Shown in pieces: positions 49,861-63,500 of a stretch of 64,000 nt of DNA. The notes beneath the pieces were generated by a model. The model was given only the letters and a program-made list of their open reading frames with translations, did no database searches and was not told the origin of the DNA. Source of the stretch: Caprimulgus europaeus (taxonomy: Eukaryota; Chordata; Aves; Caprimulgiformes; Caprimulgidae); the NCBI GenBank assembly GCA_907165065.1, contig OU015539.1:12422816-12486815 (forward strand), read 5' to 3'. A program made the translations under genes and the position numbers. Within the stretch, counting starts at the first letter, position 1, and each line of letters starts with the position of its first letter.

Positions 49861-52800
49861 CAAGACTATTGCCTCCTGAATTTTTAAGTCCAACATGCAT
49901 AGGATTTACTTATCGGCAGCATTTGAACTAAAATTTGTGACAAAATTGTCTTTAAAATACTGGAGCTGGGGTATTATGGGACAGTGATTTGCTGTCCCTT
50001 GAGAGCCAGTCTTGACCAGAAAAATCGTCTTGCTATCTTGTAGCCATTGCGTGTTCCTAGGCATACCTCGTCTTTGCCAGACTTGTGTTCAGAACTTGCT
50101 GAAGTTCTCTGTATGGCAGGACATGTCAAAACTGGAGTGAATAGAAAACGTTTATATTAAAACTCAAAGATGATGTGGAATATAAATGTAAATTTAAGGA
50201 ATATTCCTTTGCCATAGGGTGGTGATTACGTTATCTTAGTTGTCGACTACCTACTTGGCATAGCAGTTCACCTTTTATTGCTTAGTAGTTGGAAGTAGGC
50301 AGTAAATAAAAGGAGTGAAATTCAAGTGAAAAGTGGAGTCACCTGATGTTTAGGTCTTTGAGTGTTTCATGGTGATTTACACAGTTATCCTTTGTGGATC
50401 ATAAGTTGTTGGGTTTTTTATGATACAGTCTTTGCAAGATACAGTTTGAACAGCCATCGTTCAATTCAGCCCAGGCTTTCAGGCAGTGTCTCTGTGTTTT
50501 CCCTGTCTGGTCAACAAATGTTAGAACAATGAATGTAACACTTCTCTGTGTTGCCAATCTCACACTCCTGTTAAGGAGTGATGGAAAAACAAGCCTGTTT
50601 TGTCTTTTCTAACAAATACAGGAAAGAGGTGGATTTGGATTTTGGTTTTGTAATACTGGGGAGTGTTGCCTTAAAAAAGCTCTGTACTTTTTGTGTTACA
50701 GATTTCTGATGTTTCATTTGAACAATTACTGCTGGCTGCAGCCCTGTTTACTGTTCTTGAAGATAAGCAAAATAGGAAGAAAACTGCAGCATCCACACAG
50801 ACACCTTTTGTGTCACAGTGATGCTGCAGCGTGCAGGAGGGGGGAGAGTGGCACAGAAATCCTTCCCTGCATGCCTTACCCCTCCCATTCCAGGAAATCA
50901 GCAGCTGCTCTTCTGGTGATGTTCAGGTTCAGCTGAACTCCCATTCCCACTGAAAAAAAATAAACTCCTTTATCCCCTGTGGTATTTTATTGGCAAGTTT
51001 AGCTCAGTAATGAGGGGGCACTTTGGGGAGTACAAAAGCTGGAGTCCCTAAGGCCACGTATAAAGAACAGAACAGCAACAGTTCTTTACTATTTTTTACT
51101 AATAAACACATGTAACAGTAACTGCCATTACTTAATTACTGCAAAGCAGTTTTAAACAACTGGCTTAACACTGTATTAACACAACATAAAAACAACCGCA
51201 CCAGGAGTATCACCCGTTATTATTGGATATGGCCCTATTGAAGCCAATGGCATGAAATTAATAGGTGCAGGGTTTGGCCCCTCAGGCCCCCGTTGGTCTA
51301 GGAATTCATTGCCTCATGCTCAGGTTTTCCATTGCCTTACAGCTCCAGCAGTCTTATTTTCGTGAACTTTCACAGTGTTTCTATTTCTAAATAAGTATGT
51401 GTAGTTTTTTTCATTATACTTATGGAGTAAGTAATTTCTTTAACTAGTGTTTTTGTCTGTCTGAGGTACTAGTTAACCCTGAGAGTGGGTAACTATAGAA
51501 CAACCTCTGCCTTCAACATGCAAAGCTATTCCCAGAGGCTGGATTAGATGTCATGGCTTGGTTTTCAGATACACTGAAGCAGAGCCTTGTAACTGCTGCA
51601 AACTCTACCTTTTCTGTGCAGTTCTGCATACTTCCAGGTAGTTTTGGTTTCTCTGTACCTGTGAGTTTTATCCAGCTATTTTATTCATCTACTTGCTCAG
51701 TTCTGGAAGCATGCTGTGCCTTCCATGAATGTCTAACAAGATACTTGGTTCTTGTGGCAGCAATGGAGATGAACAGAGCAGCCACCTTTCTGTTCCATGA
51801 GTGGCAATTTTTTTTCTGCACTGTTTTCTGCACTGAAATAAGAAGTCCACAAAGAAAAGCAAATGCTTAGAAGATAGAGTATTATTTTTCAATGGTAGAT
51901 GCTGCTTTCAGGGTTGTATGTGATGCAGGAGTGAAGAAGAAAGAAGGATTGGTAATAACTGGCAGAAAGAGATGCTTTGAGACAACAGAAAACTTGAGTA
52001 GCAAGCTATGTTATTTGTCCATTGTGTGGGGCATTTCCATTGTTAAGAGATTAAAATAATATAAAAAAATATTTTTTACCCCTGGCTGTCAAAAGCTCAT
52101 GCCACTCGTCCTGATAAAAAATGCTGTATAATCTTTTGTCCTGTAATGTTGTGAGCATTCTTCTGTTTTAATTTCCTTTCAGAATCTTTTGATGCATTGC
52201 TGCACAAGGGGCTTTTCTAATTATGTGCAAGTTTTGCAAGTATTGTGTAGGGGTCTACTACATTAACTGATTAATTTTTTTAAAAGTGCTTTGATACCAA
52301 AGGCAAAAAAGTAATTGTGAGTCGGAAAACATTTCTCAATTTGGGTGTTCATATGCATTTCTCAATTCAGACATAGGCTATGGTCTGCTTTGACCATGTC
52401 AACTCAGTCACTTTAGTCACCTTGGGATGATTACTTGAGTCTTTCTTTGGAAAGAAACACAGTCTGATCTTTTTGCACCGTGTTGTGTATGAACATCTCA
52501 AGGGAAGACTCCTATGAAAATGTTTGTGTTAGTTTTAAATAGGGCAATTTATTTTTCAGATCAGAATCACTTAGATGGAGACTTGCTTTCTTTGGGGATT
52601 AGGCTGCTTCACCAGGGCATCTACCAGTGTCCAGTGCTTTTCATTGGTATTGCTAGTTGAACAGGCAAGATTTGTGCAGGTACCACTCTTTACCCGTGGT
52701 CCTTTGGGACTTAGGTTCTCTCTGCCTTTTTGCATGTAAAGTATTGTAAAAGACTGAAAACATAGGGCAATGTTTTTGGCTTTTGGAATTTCATGGAGAG

Positions 52801-54059
52801 TCCCCAGAAGTTTTTCTGGCCTGATGTCTGGCAGGAAAGAAAAGAGAATTCTTATTTTCACAGAAGGGCAAAATTCTGTCAAAAGAATTAGTTGGAATCT
52901 CTGTGGGAAATAGTTTGGAACCTCCCTCCCTCCTCACTTAAGCTGGCTTTCAAGATGAAGGTAAGCTTTTCATCTGTCATAAAGATTTGCTGTTGTATTA
53001 CTCTGTTGAAACGTTAACATCAGATTCCAGTAACGGAAATAGAGAGAATCGAGTTCTGTAAGTGAGTTTGTATTGAAATTTCAGTATCAGTCTCCCCAAG
53101 CTGGCAAACAGAAACAGTGTTAATTGTAAGAAATATTTGTGAATTTTAGATTTAAAATCTAATTTTGTGTATTTGCCATAACTTTCCATTACAACAAAGC
53201 ATCGACAGAAGAATGAGGGTTGGTTGCTGGCATTTTGAATTATCTATGCTCGTACCCGGCTTTTGGGAATTTGACTACTCCCAAAAGTAAAAATGGAGCA
53301 AAAAGAGAGAAGTTAGCTGTTCAGTAGTAGTACTCCAAACTGTACAAAACAGAGTGGAAGTAGTCTGTGAAAGTTAGATCTTCCTCTTTCCTCTCTCTAT
53401 TCAGAGAAGGGAAATTTTTAATTCCTCCTTCCACTCTTCAACGCTTAGTGTAAACATACTAGGTGTGAAGGCAATGATTTATTTTACTTCTGTACCAGAG
53501 TAGGAGGAAATTGTTTGGAGGAATTTCAGAACCAAAAGGAAAAAACTCACTTTTACTTTTGATCCCACCTCCTGCTTTGCTTCAGTGGTGTCTGTTGCTT
53601 CAACTGTATCTGTTCCCCTTGTAGTCGCTTCTTTTGCAAGGGTGGAAATATGAGTGAGATCACAACCAATGCCAAAGACAAATTTTTAATTTGCTAATAT
53701 TTTCCTGCAACACCTCATCGTTTCTATTTCTTCCTAACACCCCTACTGTGGGAAATAAGGTCACACAACACACTAGTACTTATTTCACAATACCTCCTGA
53801 TGAGGAACATTTTACTATTCTCACATCTCTACCCCTTTTTCTCCTCCTCTCCCTGCCCTCCTCCCTCCTACTCGGCCCCTGCTAATAGCTGGTCTAAATT
53901 TCCCAGATTAATCCAATGTGCAAGAAACAGTGATACAAACTTGAAAATTAAATATACACAAAAGCAGAGAGGCTACAGAGTGGAAGATGCACTTCCTACT
54001 TGATTTGCTGTGTGACAGACAGACTTATAAACAGATACACAGCTTTGCCCATAGCCACT
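49861..54059. other. non-coding DNA, nothing recognised
   Basis: Four kilobases without recognisable exons; frames up to 105 codons (51553-51870 plus, 52571-52882 minus) show no known domain. A good donor-like AAGGTAAGC lies near 52960 but the sequence before it is not a convincing exon. A pyrimidine-rich stretch runs 53829-53880. Confidence 0.5.
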
Positions 54060-54850
54060 GTATTCCACAAACCCTTTGAAATATTTCAGTTTCATGCCTG
54101 TGATAATTAAAGAGCAATGACCTTCTCATTAGTGCCAAGAGGGCTGATGATGATTGTTCCCCATTTTTCTTAATGGATGCAAGCTACATGCGTGATCTTG
54201 GAATATCAAAGCAATTCTGCAAGATATTTATTAGAGTCAAAATTATGAAAACACATAGCAAACCTTTAGTTTGAATTACAAGTGTTAATATATGCAGAAC
54301 CAAATGAATAGCTCATCTTTCTTCCTCTCTTGTATCTTAAATTTTTCATTACAAATTTCCAAGGCTTCAAAGTAGTATCTCACAGTCGGTCCCCTTTTTT
54401 CTCTCTTGCATGACAAAGAGCTGTCAAAAATTGTTCCTGTGTTTGTTAGTATTTTTCTCTTTTTTCTCTCATCTAAATGTCAAACAACTTAGCTTAAATA
54501 AAGCACAGCATTCTTCATGTAGTGCTTCTCAAAAGAAAAACAACACCACAGAAGGCATCTAAAAAGGCCCTAATTAATGTTTCTCATTGATTTTTGTTTT
54601 AGTGTGATGTATTTTATGAAAAAAATATGAATCCAGAAGGCACTCTCATTAAAATCATTAGTGGCTCAATGTTAGCTGAAAACAGCTCATTCTTTGGTGC
54701 ACTGTAGTGCTTAAAAGCACGTTCACACACATAGCTTCTTATTTAACATCACAAGCTAGTGTTAGATGAAAACTAGCATTAGTTTTGTCAGGTACTATTG
54801 AACTACAATGAGCACAAAAGCTGTATCAAGGTGAATAATAAGAATATACT
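54060..54850. promoter_or_regulatory. candidate conserved non-coding element
   Basis: Mixed AT-rich sequence with GATAATTAAAG, CTCATTAG, CCTAATTAATG and TTAAAATCATTAG homeodomain-type cores and few simple repeats. No frame is recognisable as coding. It resembles the other candidate blocks in this window in texture; conservation is untested. Confidence 0.22.
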
Positions 54851-55200
54851 GTCACTGCAGCTTGTGTGTCTCTCTAGGCCCTCTTTCATGCCTAAAAACC
54901 CAAGAACGTAACTTTGTCCTTGATTTCTGTGTTAGCCATTTGAGAAAACAGTAACAGCCAAAAAAAAGGAAAAAATAATCTGAGGCCCATTGCAGCAGTA
55001 AGACCTAGAGATGTTCTGATTTTTAGGGAAATACCTGGAAGCTTATTGCCAAGATGAACATGTTGCTATTGTAGAGCAGTGTTCACAGTTCTGCTTTGAT
55101 GTAACCACACAATGACTATAGTCATGTGCCCTCTCCAGTAGTACTTTGTAGCTAAAACTAGAAGAAATTCTGTGTGTACCTTCCAGAGGACCAAAATAAG
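54851..55200. other. non-coding DNA, nothing recognised
   Basis: AT-rich sequence without recognisable exons, RNA genes or elements. Confidence 0.5.
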
Positions 55201-55223
55201 AATAAATAAACAAATAAATAAAT
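55201..55223 (+). repeat. (AAAT)n microsatellite
   Basis: AAAT units with one interrupting C (AATAAATAAACAAATAAATA). The AATAAA strings inside it are part of the repeat and not evidence of polyadenylation. Confidence 0.9.
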
Positions 55224-55241
55224 GGCTAAGAAGGTATTTTC

Positions 55242-55271
55242 AATTTTTTTTTTTCAAATTACAGCTTTATT
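55242..55271 (-). terminator. weak minus-strand polyadenylation-like arrangement
   Basis: On the minus strand AATAAA (55271-55266) is followed after 11 nt by an A-rich tract (T-rich at 55244-55254 on the plus strand). The A tract is short, the surroundings are AT-rich, and no frame upstream is recognised, so chance is likely. Confidence 0.12.
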
Positions 55272-58200
55272 TTTTCTTTGATCTACTGCAATGATTATTA
55301 TTTATACAAGGCAAAACGTGCTTTACAGAGCAAATATGAGAAAGTCTTTTCCAAAGCACTATATGATGGTAAACCATTTTCAGAGCAACACTGCTTTGTA
55401 CTGAAGTATGACTTTTGCAGATAGAATTATTTCCAACATAAGAAAGGCAGTTTCAATGATTTAAATCTGCTATTTTAAAGTAAAACTGACTGTCTTCATA
55501 AATGCCATGTTGTTTATCTGAGGACACTTCAGTAAGTTGGTCAAATTCTGTGAAGTGCCGGTAGAATAATGCAGTAGAATAGGCTCAGAAGTGAGAACTG
55601 TTGCTGTTGCCATATTTTGATACAAGGCATTAGAAATTGCTTTGGGGTTTTCTAGATTCAGGATATACAGAACCTCAACTTAAGTAGAAACACATTTTGG
55701 TGTCAAACATATGCATCTTATTTTAAAAAATAATGAAACATTAAGTAATGTTTTTTTTTTTTTTCTACTGTCTCCTTTGTATTTCTAGAAGAATCTTTAT
55801 AAGCTGCAATAATACAGCTTGTAATAATATCTTTGTATTATGGAACCATACTGACAAATAGAACTAGTGAGAAGCAGTGTATAAGGGGAATAGAAATATC
55901 TGGATTAAACAGTAAAACTGTTTCAGCTGTTGTAAGGTTTGTCATGTGTAGCGAAATGACTGAATTGTCATTAATTTTTGCCTTGTGTTTTAATATGTCA
56001 TTCATTATAAAACTTCACTGGAAACTGAATTGCTGATGGATGTGTACTAATATATGGCACACTTTGCCACGGAAGTTGCATTTTTAGTAGAAGAGGTAAC
56101 ATTTATTCTGGTATGATCACCGTTAATGGGGCTGTCAACAAAATTTTCGTAGAAAAATAATTACACTGCAAGTAAGACCATTTAGCTCCAGATATGAGTA
56201 GTAAACCTGTATTAATTTAGGATTCAGACTATGTTAATGGTTTAATATTTTTTCTTTATAGAGAACACAATAGTGAGGTCATCTGTAATAAAGATGATAA
56301 TATTGAACCTTGGTAGTTTTCCTTCCTATGTCTATAGGACATTTATGGCTGAAATATGGTTGAAAGCCTTGAAATGTTTTATGGCAACCTCTGTGCGGTG
56401 CTATAAAGCACTTTGTGTTAATGATAAATAAACTATGGAAGATCTATGTCTTAGTAAAGGGCTGTGCTGTTTCCCTTGTGAACAACCTGACTTTAGTAAT
56501 CTTTAACTTACCATGGTTACATGAGCTCAGATTTAACCCTTGTGCAAGGACTTGTACTTCATAAGTGTTAGTGTGTAGATAGACAGGCACACTGCTGCTG
56601 AATTTGGCCTAAGAAACATAGTACACATAAAAGTTGCCATGATCATTCCTTGATTCTTAAATGTCTTACTATCACAGGAATTGCCTCATTAAAAATTATT
56701 TTAAATTATCCAGTTTGTCTGCAAATAATTACTTTAGATGCCTCTTATTAAAGCTGTGTGAGGCTGTCACTAGTACAGTACTGAGTTCCTTAAGAGATCA
56801 TGAATAAGAATCACAATTGGCTTTCATTCTTTGCTGAGATACTGATTGAATTTATTCATGCTAATGAATCTGTAGAATGTACTAGCCATAGTACTATACT
56901 GAAAAAGATAAGGGCAGGTTTTGCATTAAAGCTTCTGTGTATCGTGCTGATGTATGGGGATTTCAGGCTGAGAACAAGCTCGGCAATATAGCTAGACTGA
57001 ACTACAGTTCATATCCTACTCTTGATCAGACAACTGTGGGGCTGAAGTAATTCCATTGAATTCAGAGTGAATTTAGATCTTGCGTATATGAGAATTCTTC
57101 TAATTTTACAAAGTCGTCTTTTTTTTTTAGTTTATTTTTAAAATTTATTTTCTTTCTTCTCCTGGAATATCTCAGTTCCTGTAAGCTTGTAGTGAGTGCT
57201 TTCTGAAACTGTAGAAAACAATACTGCAAACAGAACATGTCCTGAGATCTCTCAGATCTTGGATGAAACTTGGACTAGGGACACGTGGAGCCTCTGCTAT
57301 GTTGCCACTTTTCTCCTTACTTGTGTTCAGACAGACTTTCTCCTCGCCTGTACATACTTTCTGGTGAAGAGGACGAGGTGGTCTTTGTGTCAGGGTACTG
57401 ATGGATGGCTGGTCCCCATTTACAGTGTGGTTTTTTTTCAAGGATGATTGTCAATGAAGTCAATGTCCCTGCCATCCCTGTATCCACTGAATGGAAATGG
57501 TGAACTTACTGATGTCCTCTTTAGGATGGAGAAATATTCTTTTGACCTGAAGTTCACAGATTGAAGAGTACTATTCTTATTTCACTGCTTGATTAATCTC
57601 AATAAATGGTATTTGTTACTAATTTATTTTACAGCTGAACCTATGGTTACATCCTTGTGTGCTCAGGCTATCTTCAAAATGCAGACCTATCCTTGACTTT
57701 AAAAGTTCACAATTACAAATAACTAATGCAGCATAGAAAAGAAGAGAAACACAGAAAGAAAAAGGGGTTAAGGACATTGCTGGAGATCACACAGGCAGTC
57801 TAAGGAGAGGCAGGTCTCCTTCCACTAGCCCTGTTAGAACTACTGCTGAGTTATTGTGCTATCATTTTTTTGCTAAGATGTGAAGTATTACTAATATTGC
57901 TAATACTTGCTACCGAAGTAGAATGCAACTTGGTTGCACAAGCTGCTTCTTGCTGAAGAAAAAGCTTCAGGGACATGGATCAGGACTGATAATTGTCTAA
58001 GATATTTTGGCTGAGCCAAGAATTCATTGCCTCTGGGAAGGTGAGCAGTTTTAACATTAAGTTCCTGGCTCATCTGGGTGTAAGCCAGTGTATTTTGTTC
58101 CCTTCTTCACAGTATATCTGCATGTTATATGTGGTTACTGTCAAAGAGCTGTATACTCCAACAGCATCCAGAATATGGGGGTTTTCAGTCTCTCTTGGTT

Positions 58201-58491
58201 TAAAGAGCTTTGCTCTGATGCACAATCCTTAGCCATTCTTCAAAAACAGATAGATTATGCTTTTGCAGCTGTAACTTGCTACAGCTACATAGGAAAGCTG
58301 ACTGATGGACAGAGAAGCCAGAATGATGAAGTTTGGCTCCAGATCTAAACTTAATCCATGCTCAGAAGTTTCTTGCACCTGAGCTTTAGATGTAGGATCC
58401 CCTCTGTTGGTAGTATCTTGCACTGGTTGCACTAATAGTTATTAGCTCCTTTTGAAGGTACTGGACTTGAGGAAAACGTGTTCCTGACAGT
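55272..58491. other. non-coding DNA, nothing recognised
   Basis: AT-rich sequence with T14 at 55751-55764. Overlapping 89-codon minus and 83-codon plus frames at 57172-57447 have no known domain. No exon, RNA gene or mobile element recognised. Confidence 0.5.
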
Positions 58492-58541
58492 AAAAAAAAC
58501 CCAAACAAAACTACCAAACGAAACCACAAAAACCAAAAAAC
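58492..58541 (+). repeat. A/C-rich low-complexity tract
   Basis: AAAAAAAACCCAAACAAAAC-type sequence made almost only of A and C over about 50 bp. It resembles the tracts at 12451-12498 and 33730-33768 and is the complement in type of the G/T tracts elsewhere in the window. Confidence 0.9.
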
Positions 58542-60486
58542 AGTTCTCAATGCAGCCAGCCCATAACTAAAACAATCAAGTGACAGTGTGCCTGCCTAAA
58601 ATGGAAGGGAGCACACAGCCATAGTGCTGTTCCTGGATTATCTGAAATCCTAATTAAAAGATCTGCCATATTAAGAAGCTGTTATGTGCCTTACTTAATA
58701 AGTGCTTTGAATTCCTCCTGAATAGAGTTCACAGCTTTTTTTTCTTAATTGTAAATGTTGTATTTTGTCAATTTTCTGACACTGAAAAAGATTTCTTGTA
58801 AAGCATCTGCCTCAGATGATGATAACCTGAATTTATCTGATTTATCTTTGAGTGTTACCAATTTAAAAAAAAAATTCTTTACAAACTAAGGAATTTTCTG
58901 CATTTTATGAAGCCACTCCTCCCTTTAATTACAGAAGTACATTTGATTTTTTTTGTACCCTAAGAATTCCCTCAGATTCATATTTTCATTTCTCTTTCTA
59001 TTGCATGTGCAGCCCTGAATGTGTCCTGTATTGTGCAATTCTTTAGTAAGTGTATCAACAGTGAGTAAAGAGAATGTATTAAGCAACATACTTCAAACTC
59101 ATGGTTTTAATTAGTTAGGGACAGGATTTAGCAAGTCACAGCTTTTATTTAAACAATCTTGACATAGCTCAAGACAGCAACAGCAAATTTAACACTTAAG
59201 GCCATATTAACAAACACAGATGGTTTCATATTCTTTCTTTAGAATGATACTGTTGCTTTAGATGATGCAGAGCAGTTGGAAACTTCAAAATAATTGCTAG
59301 TTGCAAGTTCCAGGGTTTAGTTGTGAGTTATGTCCACTATATTCTATCCATGCAAATGCCCTGATTTGGTTTATGTATTAGTGTAAGAGACTTGACACAT
59401 CAATGATTATTTGGTGTTCAGATCTTTTACTGCAGGCCTGATTTGCCTTTATGTAACAGTTTATTCTGCCTATAACAACTGCACTATAATATTCTTTTTT
59501 TGCAGTCTGTGAAAGTATCTGAAACATGAACCTATTTCTCTTTACACTTCAAAATGTGGGGTTTGGGTTTTTTTCTTACTTTAAAGCTGTGGGCCAAGAA
59601 GTACATTTTTAGCAGCCTGTGTAGCTGAATAAACATACAGCTCCCATTAGGGTTAATTGGAGTTGCATATTCTGCTTTGCCTCTCAAAGGGTTGAGTACT
59701 TATGCCTAGCTGTTTAAAACAGAGTAGGAACATGCCATTTGAAGCTACAGACTAGTGCCAGAATTTCTGGCACAGAATAAAACCTAAATGTTGAAGTAGT
59801 TTTAACATAAGCTTATGTCTAGCATAACCTTGCAGACTTTTATTTTCCTGTGCACATACTTCTTTATTTGCATCCATTTGTGATGTTGTTTACTGTTTAA
59901 ATATATTACTAGCTTGGATTCCCCACCCATGAAGACATATTCAGTGAGATGGGCTTTGCACTTAAGTCTTATTGTTATCTATATCTTAACTGCGATTTTA
60001 CTTAATCCCTGACAAAGCTCTGAAAGCTGTTGGTGGTTTCTGTAAGATGCTTAAGGAGATGTGACTGGATGCTAACTGAAGAACAGATCCTTAATTAAAT
60101 GATAACTTCTTACTGTCCAGAGCTGTCTTCTGTATCCCAGATACCACCAGAAACCTTTAAAACTGTGAAACTGTGTATATTTAGGAAATACAGCTGTGGA
60201 GACTAGCTATATAACGACATTGTGCACTCACTAAATAGAGAGAAAGAGACTATCTTAAGCAGTTTCCATTGAGTAAATGTTGAAAGTTAAATACTTGAAT
60301 AAGAGGGAGTATAGAAGTATTTCAAAGGAAAACTTTAACAGGACTTACCACGTTTTGAAAGAATGCAGTTCTAGTAACTGCATAAGAAGTTAGGATCCAG
60401 TTTATCATAGATACTAATATAATTACAGCAACTGTTGAATGTCATGGCTAAGAAAACCCAATTCATGTAAGGAGGTGTGTGTTGTC
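58542..60486. other. non-coding DNA, nothing recognised
   Basis: AT-rich with short frames. A GGGGTTTGGGTTTTTTTC tract lies at about 59558-59575. An acceptor-like TTTTTTTGCAG at about 59496-59506 has no recognisable exon after it. Confidence 0.5.
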
Positions 60487-60502
60487 TTTTTTTTTTTTTT
60501 TT
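60487..60502 (+). repeat. poly(T) tract, T16
   Basis: Uninterrupted run of 16 T. On the minus strand the bases before it carry no AATAAA, so it does not look like a retrocopy tail. Confidence 0.95.
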
Positions 60503-63500
60503 GTGATTCCAGGGGAATATATGAAAAAAAAAATCTGTAGTCCTTGGATTAGTTTCTAAATAGCTTCTGTTTTGGTTCAGTAAAAAATTCCAAATGACTT
60601 TGTATTTTCTATCTTCAGTGTATTAATGCATTGTCTGCAAACAGATTGTCACTGCTGCCCTGCTTGCCTTCAGCCTTCCTTCGTGGGCAGTACTGGTCTG
60701 GTTTTCCAAGGCTATGACATGCAGAAAAATGATGAAGCGAGGGCTGTGTGGCTGTGCTGAGCAGTCAGCCTCTGGGCAATTGCCTGTGTAGAGCTGTCTC
60801 TATTTATGGCACATGAACACAAGCAAATAGAATACTGGTTTTAAAAATGTGAAAAAGTATTTGATACAAATGTTCATCTTAACAGCTTTATTTCTTTTTA
60901 AAGTCCAAGTTTGTGCAAACATGAATTGTCAGATAGGGCCATTGTTCATAGAAAAAACAAAAACATAGCATAACTATTGATTTTGAATTAGGGCTGGGGT
61001 TTTTTGTTTGTTTTAGTAAATGCTATTCAGGTCAATTGGTTTCTTCTTTCCCTTTACTGCAAGTTCAAATTCATGGTGTGGATGCACATACTTATGCTGT
61101 GCTTGGAGTTTGTGGACAGCATCACTATATAACTTGTTTCACCTCCTTCCAATGTTTGCTTCTTGTGCTGTAAAAAGTTTTCCTGTTTCGTTCTTGAATT
61201 CTACTAATTCCAATATTCTTTACACATTCAAACAATACACAGAGAGGGACTGTGCTCCAAAGAGATTATGGTCAGTGGTCTTTAACTTTTCCTGTATCAA
61301 GAATTTTTGCAGAGATAATACCTTTTTTTTTTTTTCCCCCCACAAGTGTCACAGAACGAGGTAATCTGCAAGTTTGGCAACACTTTTGAAATGACAATAG
61401 GAGTTGGAAAGCCAGGGGTGGAATGATCGTTCAGTATGTGACACAACATAGAGAAATGCATGGATTGGAAGAGGGGGGAAACTACGAGAGCCGTCATTGA
61501 CAAAGTATGACTGCTGCTTAGTAGTTTGGGCCATTAATTGCAACAACAACTTGAGATACATGCCATTTCTTCCTTTCTGTTTTCTAATCAATTTTATGTC
61601 TCCTTAGTGTTATAATGAAGACGAACTCATTTGGGAAAAGAGAGAGGAAAAAAAAAAAAAAAGATTTGCTGTTCTTTCAACAGTACTGTCTTGCTGCCAA
61701 CACTAATGTTACCCCTCTGGCAGTTTCTAGCATTAGAGAATGACATTCATTGGAAAAGAAGAAAAAATATCTGAATTATATTTGTATTGCAAAGTAAACT
61801 TGTATTTATCCTTGTACCTCAGCACCAGGGGTAGTTGTAAGCATAGCTCTTTTCCGCTAAGAATTTCAGACCTCACTGGAGAGGAAGCTGCTCCATCTCC
61901 AGAACTGATCTAGCAGAGCTGACCTTCCCTCTGTTTTGACAGAGCTGTGTGTTCAGAGCTTATGAGACAGACCAAGGATGAAAACATTTTTCCCAGGCAA
62001 AAATCTGTGTATAATTTTGGTTTTTAATAAAACAGAAGTCAGAGGGCTGATTAACAACACCACCTGGTGCCACCTGCCCGAGACCCATATGAACTGGTGG
62101 CCACCATAGTCAGAAAGCACTTGTCATAGTTTTCCACATAAAACAGCACTGTCAACACTAGGAGACTCAGGAAGTACGAAGAATCTGTAGTCTAAAGCTA
62201 CAACAGGTTTTGACCATAGATAATGTTTTCTTGTTGAATTCAGAACTTTAATGGTACCCAATTATCAACATCAGGGAAATTAAAACATGTTTTTAACAAT
62301 CACTCTGATTTGGTCTTTAATTCTATGCCTATGAGGTGCTTTTCAAACTTGCGTGGTTACTTTTTGGTAAGGCAATAGGGTAAATTAAGGTTTCTTGGGT
62401 ACTTGAGCAGTGCATTTTTCAATTCTTAAACTTGAAAAAAATTCAAATATTGTTTTATACTTTTAATTTTCTAGCCTTAGTAATACATGTGTATGTATAA
62501 ATATGCACATATACACACCTGTATGGATAAAATCCCTCAAATACTAATCTCCTTTAACTTTCCTTTGAAATTACTTTTGTCTGAAAATGCATGTGGATCT
62601 GTAGTTGGCTTTCTTCATGCTGAGAAGTTTATTCTAATCTCTGCAGATTCTCTTCTCTCCATTACTCTTTTATTTCAGCACCAAACCAAACATATATTGA
62701 AAATGCAAATACCTAAAAGCAAAGAACCAATTTGCTCAAGGATCCAGCATGATCTGCAGACAAACAGAGGAGTTTGTGGGGAATAACGTGCACCTAGGGA
62801 GACAGTGTGGTTGAGTCTGGGGAGTGGAGGGAACAAGGAGGAAATGAACTATCAGCTGGAGCCTGTGAAAGAGAAGATTGCCAAAAAAAAGGAATTAAAA
62901 GCTCCCACATGAAAAATAGGAGGAAAAGATTATCTTGTTGGCATGGTGGTGTTCTGTCAAGTGACAAGCAAGTGAATTGCTTTGATTTAGATCTTGGACC
63001 CCAACTAATGTTTACTCTTCAGATAGCAATCCTTTTGGTCTTCTAAAAATAGTTCATTCAGATTGCAAATATGCACAGATTGCACCAATGCTAAAGAACA
63101 TACGCCTCCAAGATGTTGAAGAAATTATGAAGTGCCTATGTAACATGAATTTTTCTTTTTTCCCACAATTTGCTCTCTGCTGAAGTTTTAACTACTGCTT
63201 GGTGAGGTTTTGGGAGCTGATGACACACAATTTCAATCTGATTTTTCCCTTCTTTTTGCCTTTCTCCCATCTGTATAAGCCACTGTTCATTCTCATTTAG
63301 AGTTCTGCAGGAGGGAGCCCACTTATTCTGTCCTCCCTGTGATGTCCCTTCTTTCCTATTTACTGATTGTTTTTTGAAATGTATAGTTTGCTTTTGGGTA
63401 GTGTTTGGAGGCCTCAGCTGTCTGTGCTGCGTGCCTGTGTACCTGCATAGAAACCAACAAACAAAAACCAAGCTTTGCTCTGGAAACAATGTGATTGAAG

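Noticed and set aside
52930-52966. Strong donor-like AAGGTAAGC near 52960 as the end of an exon
   Set aside because: The sequence back to the nearest acceptor-like CAG near 52560 contains stops in the plus frames and no recognisable peptide.
53829-53880. Long pyrimidine-rich stretch as a splice-acceptor tract
   Set aside because: It is followed by no clear AG with an open frame that reads as coding; low-complexity sequence explains it.
62061-62076. Two CACCTG E-boxes 10 bp apart, as in ZEB or SNAI targets
   Set aside because: Two hexamers are weak evidence and there is no surrounding enhancer-like sequence.
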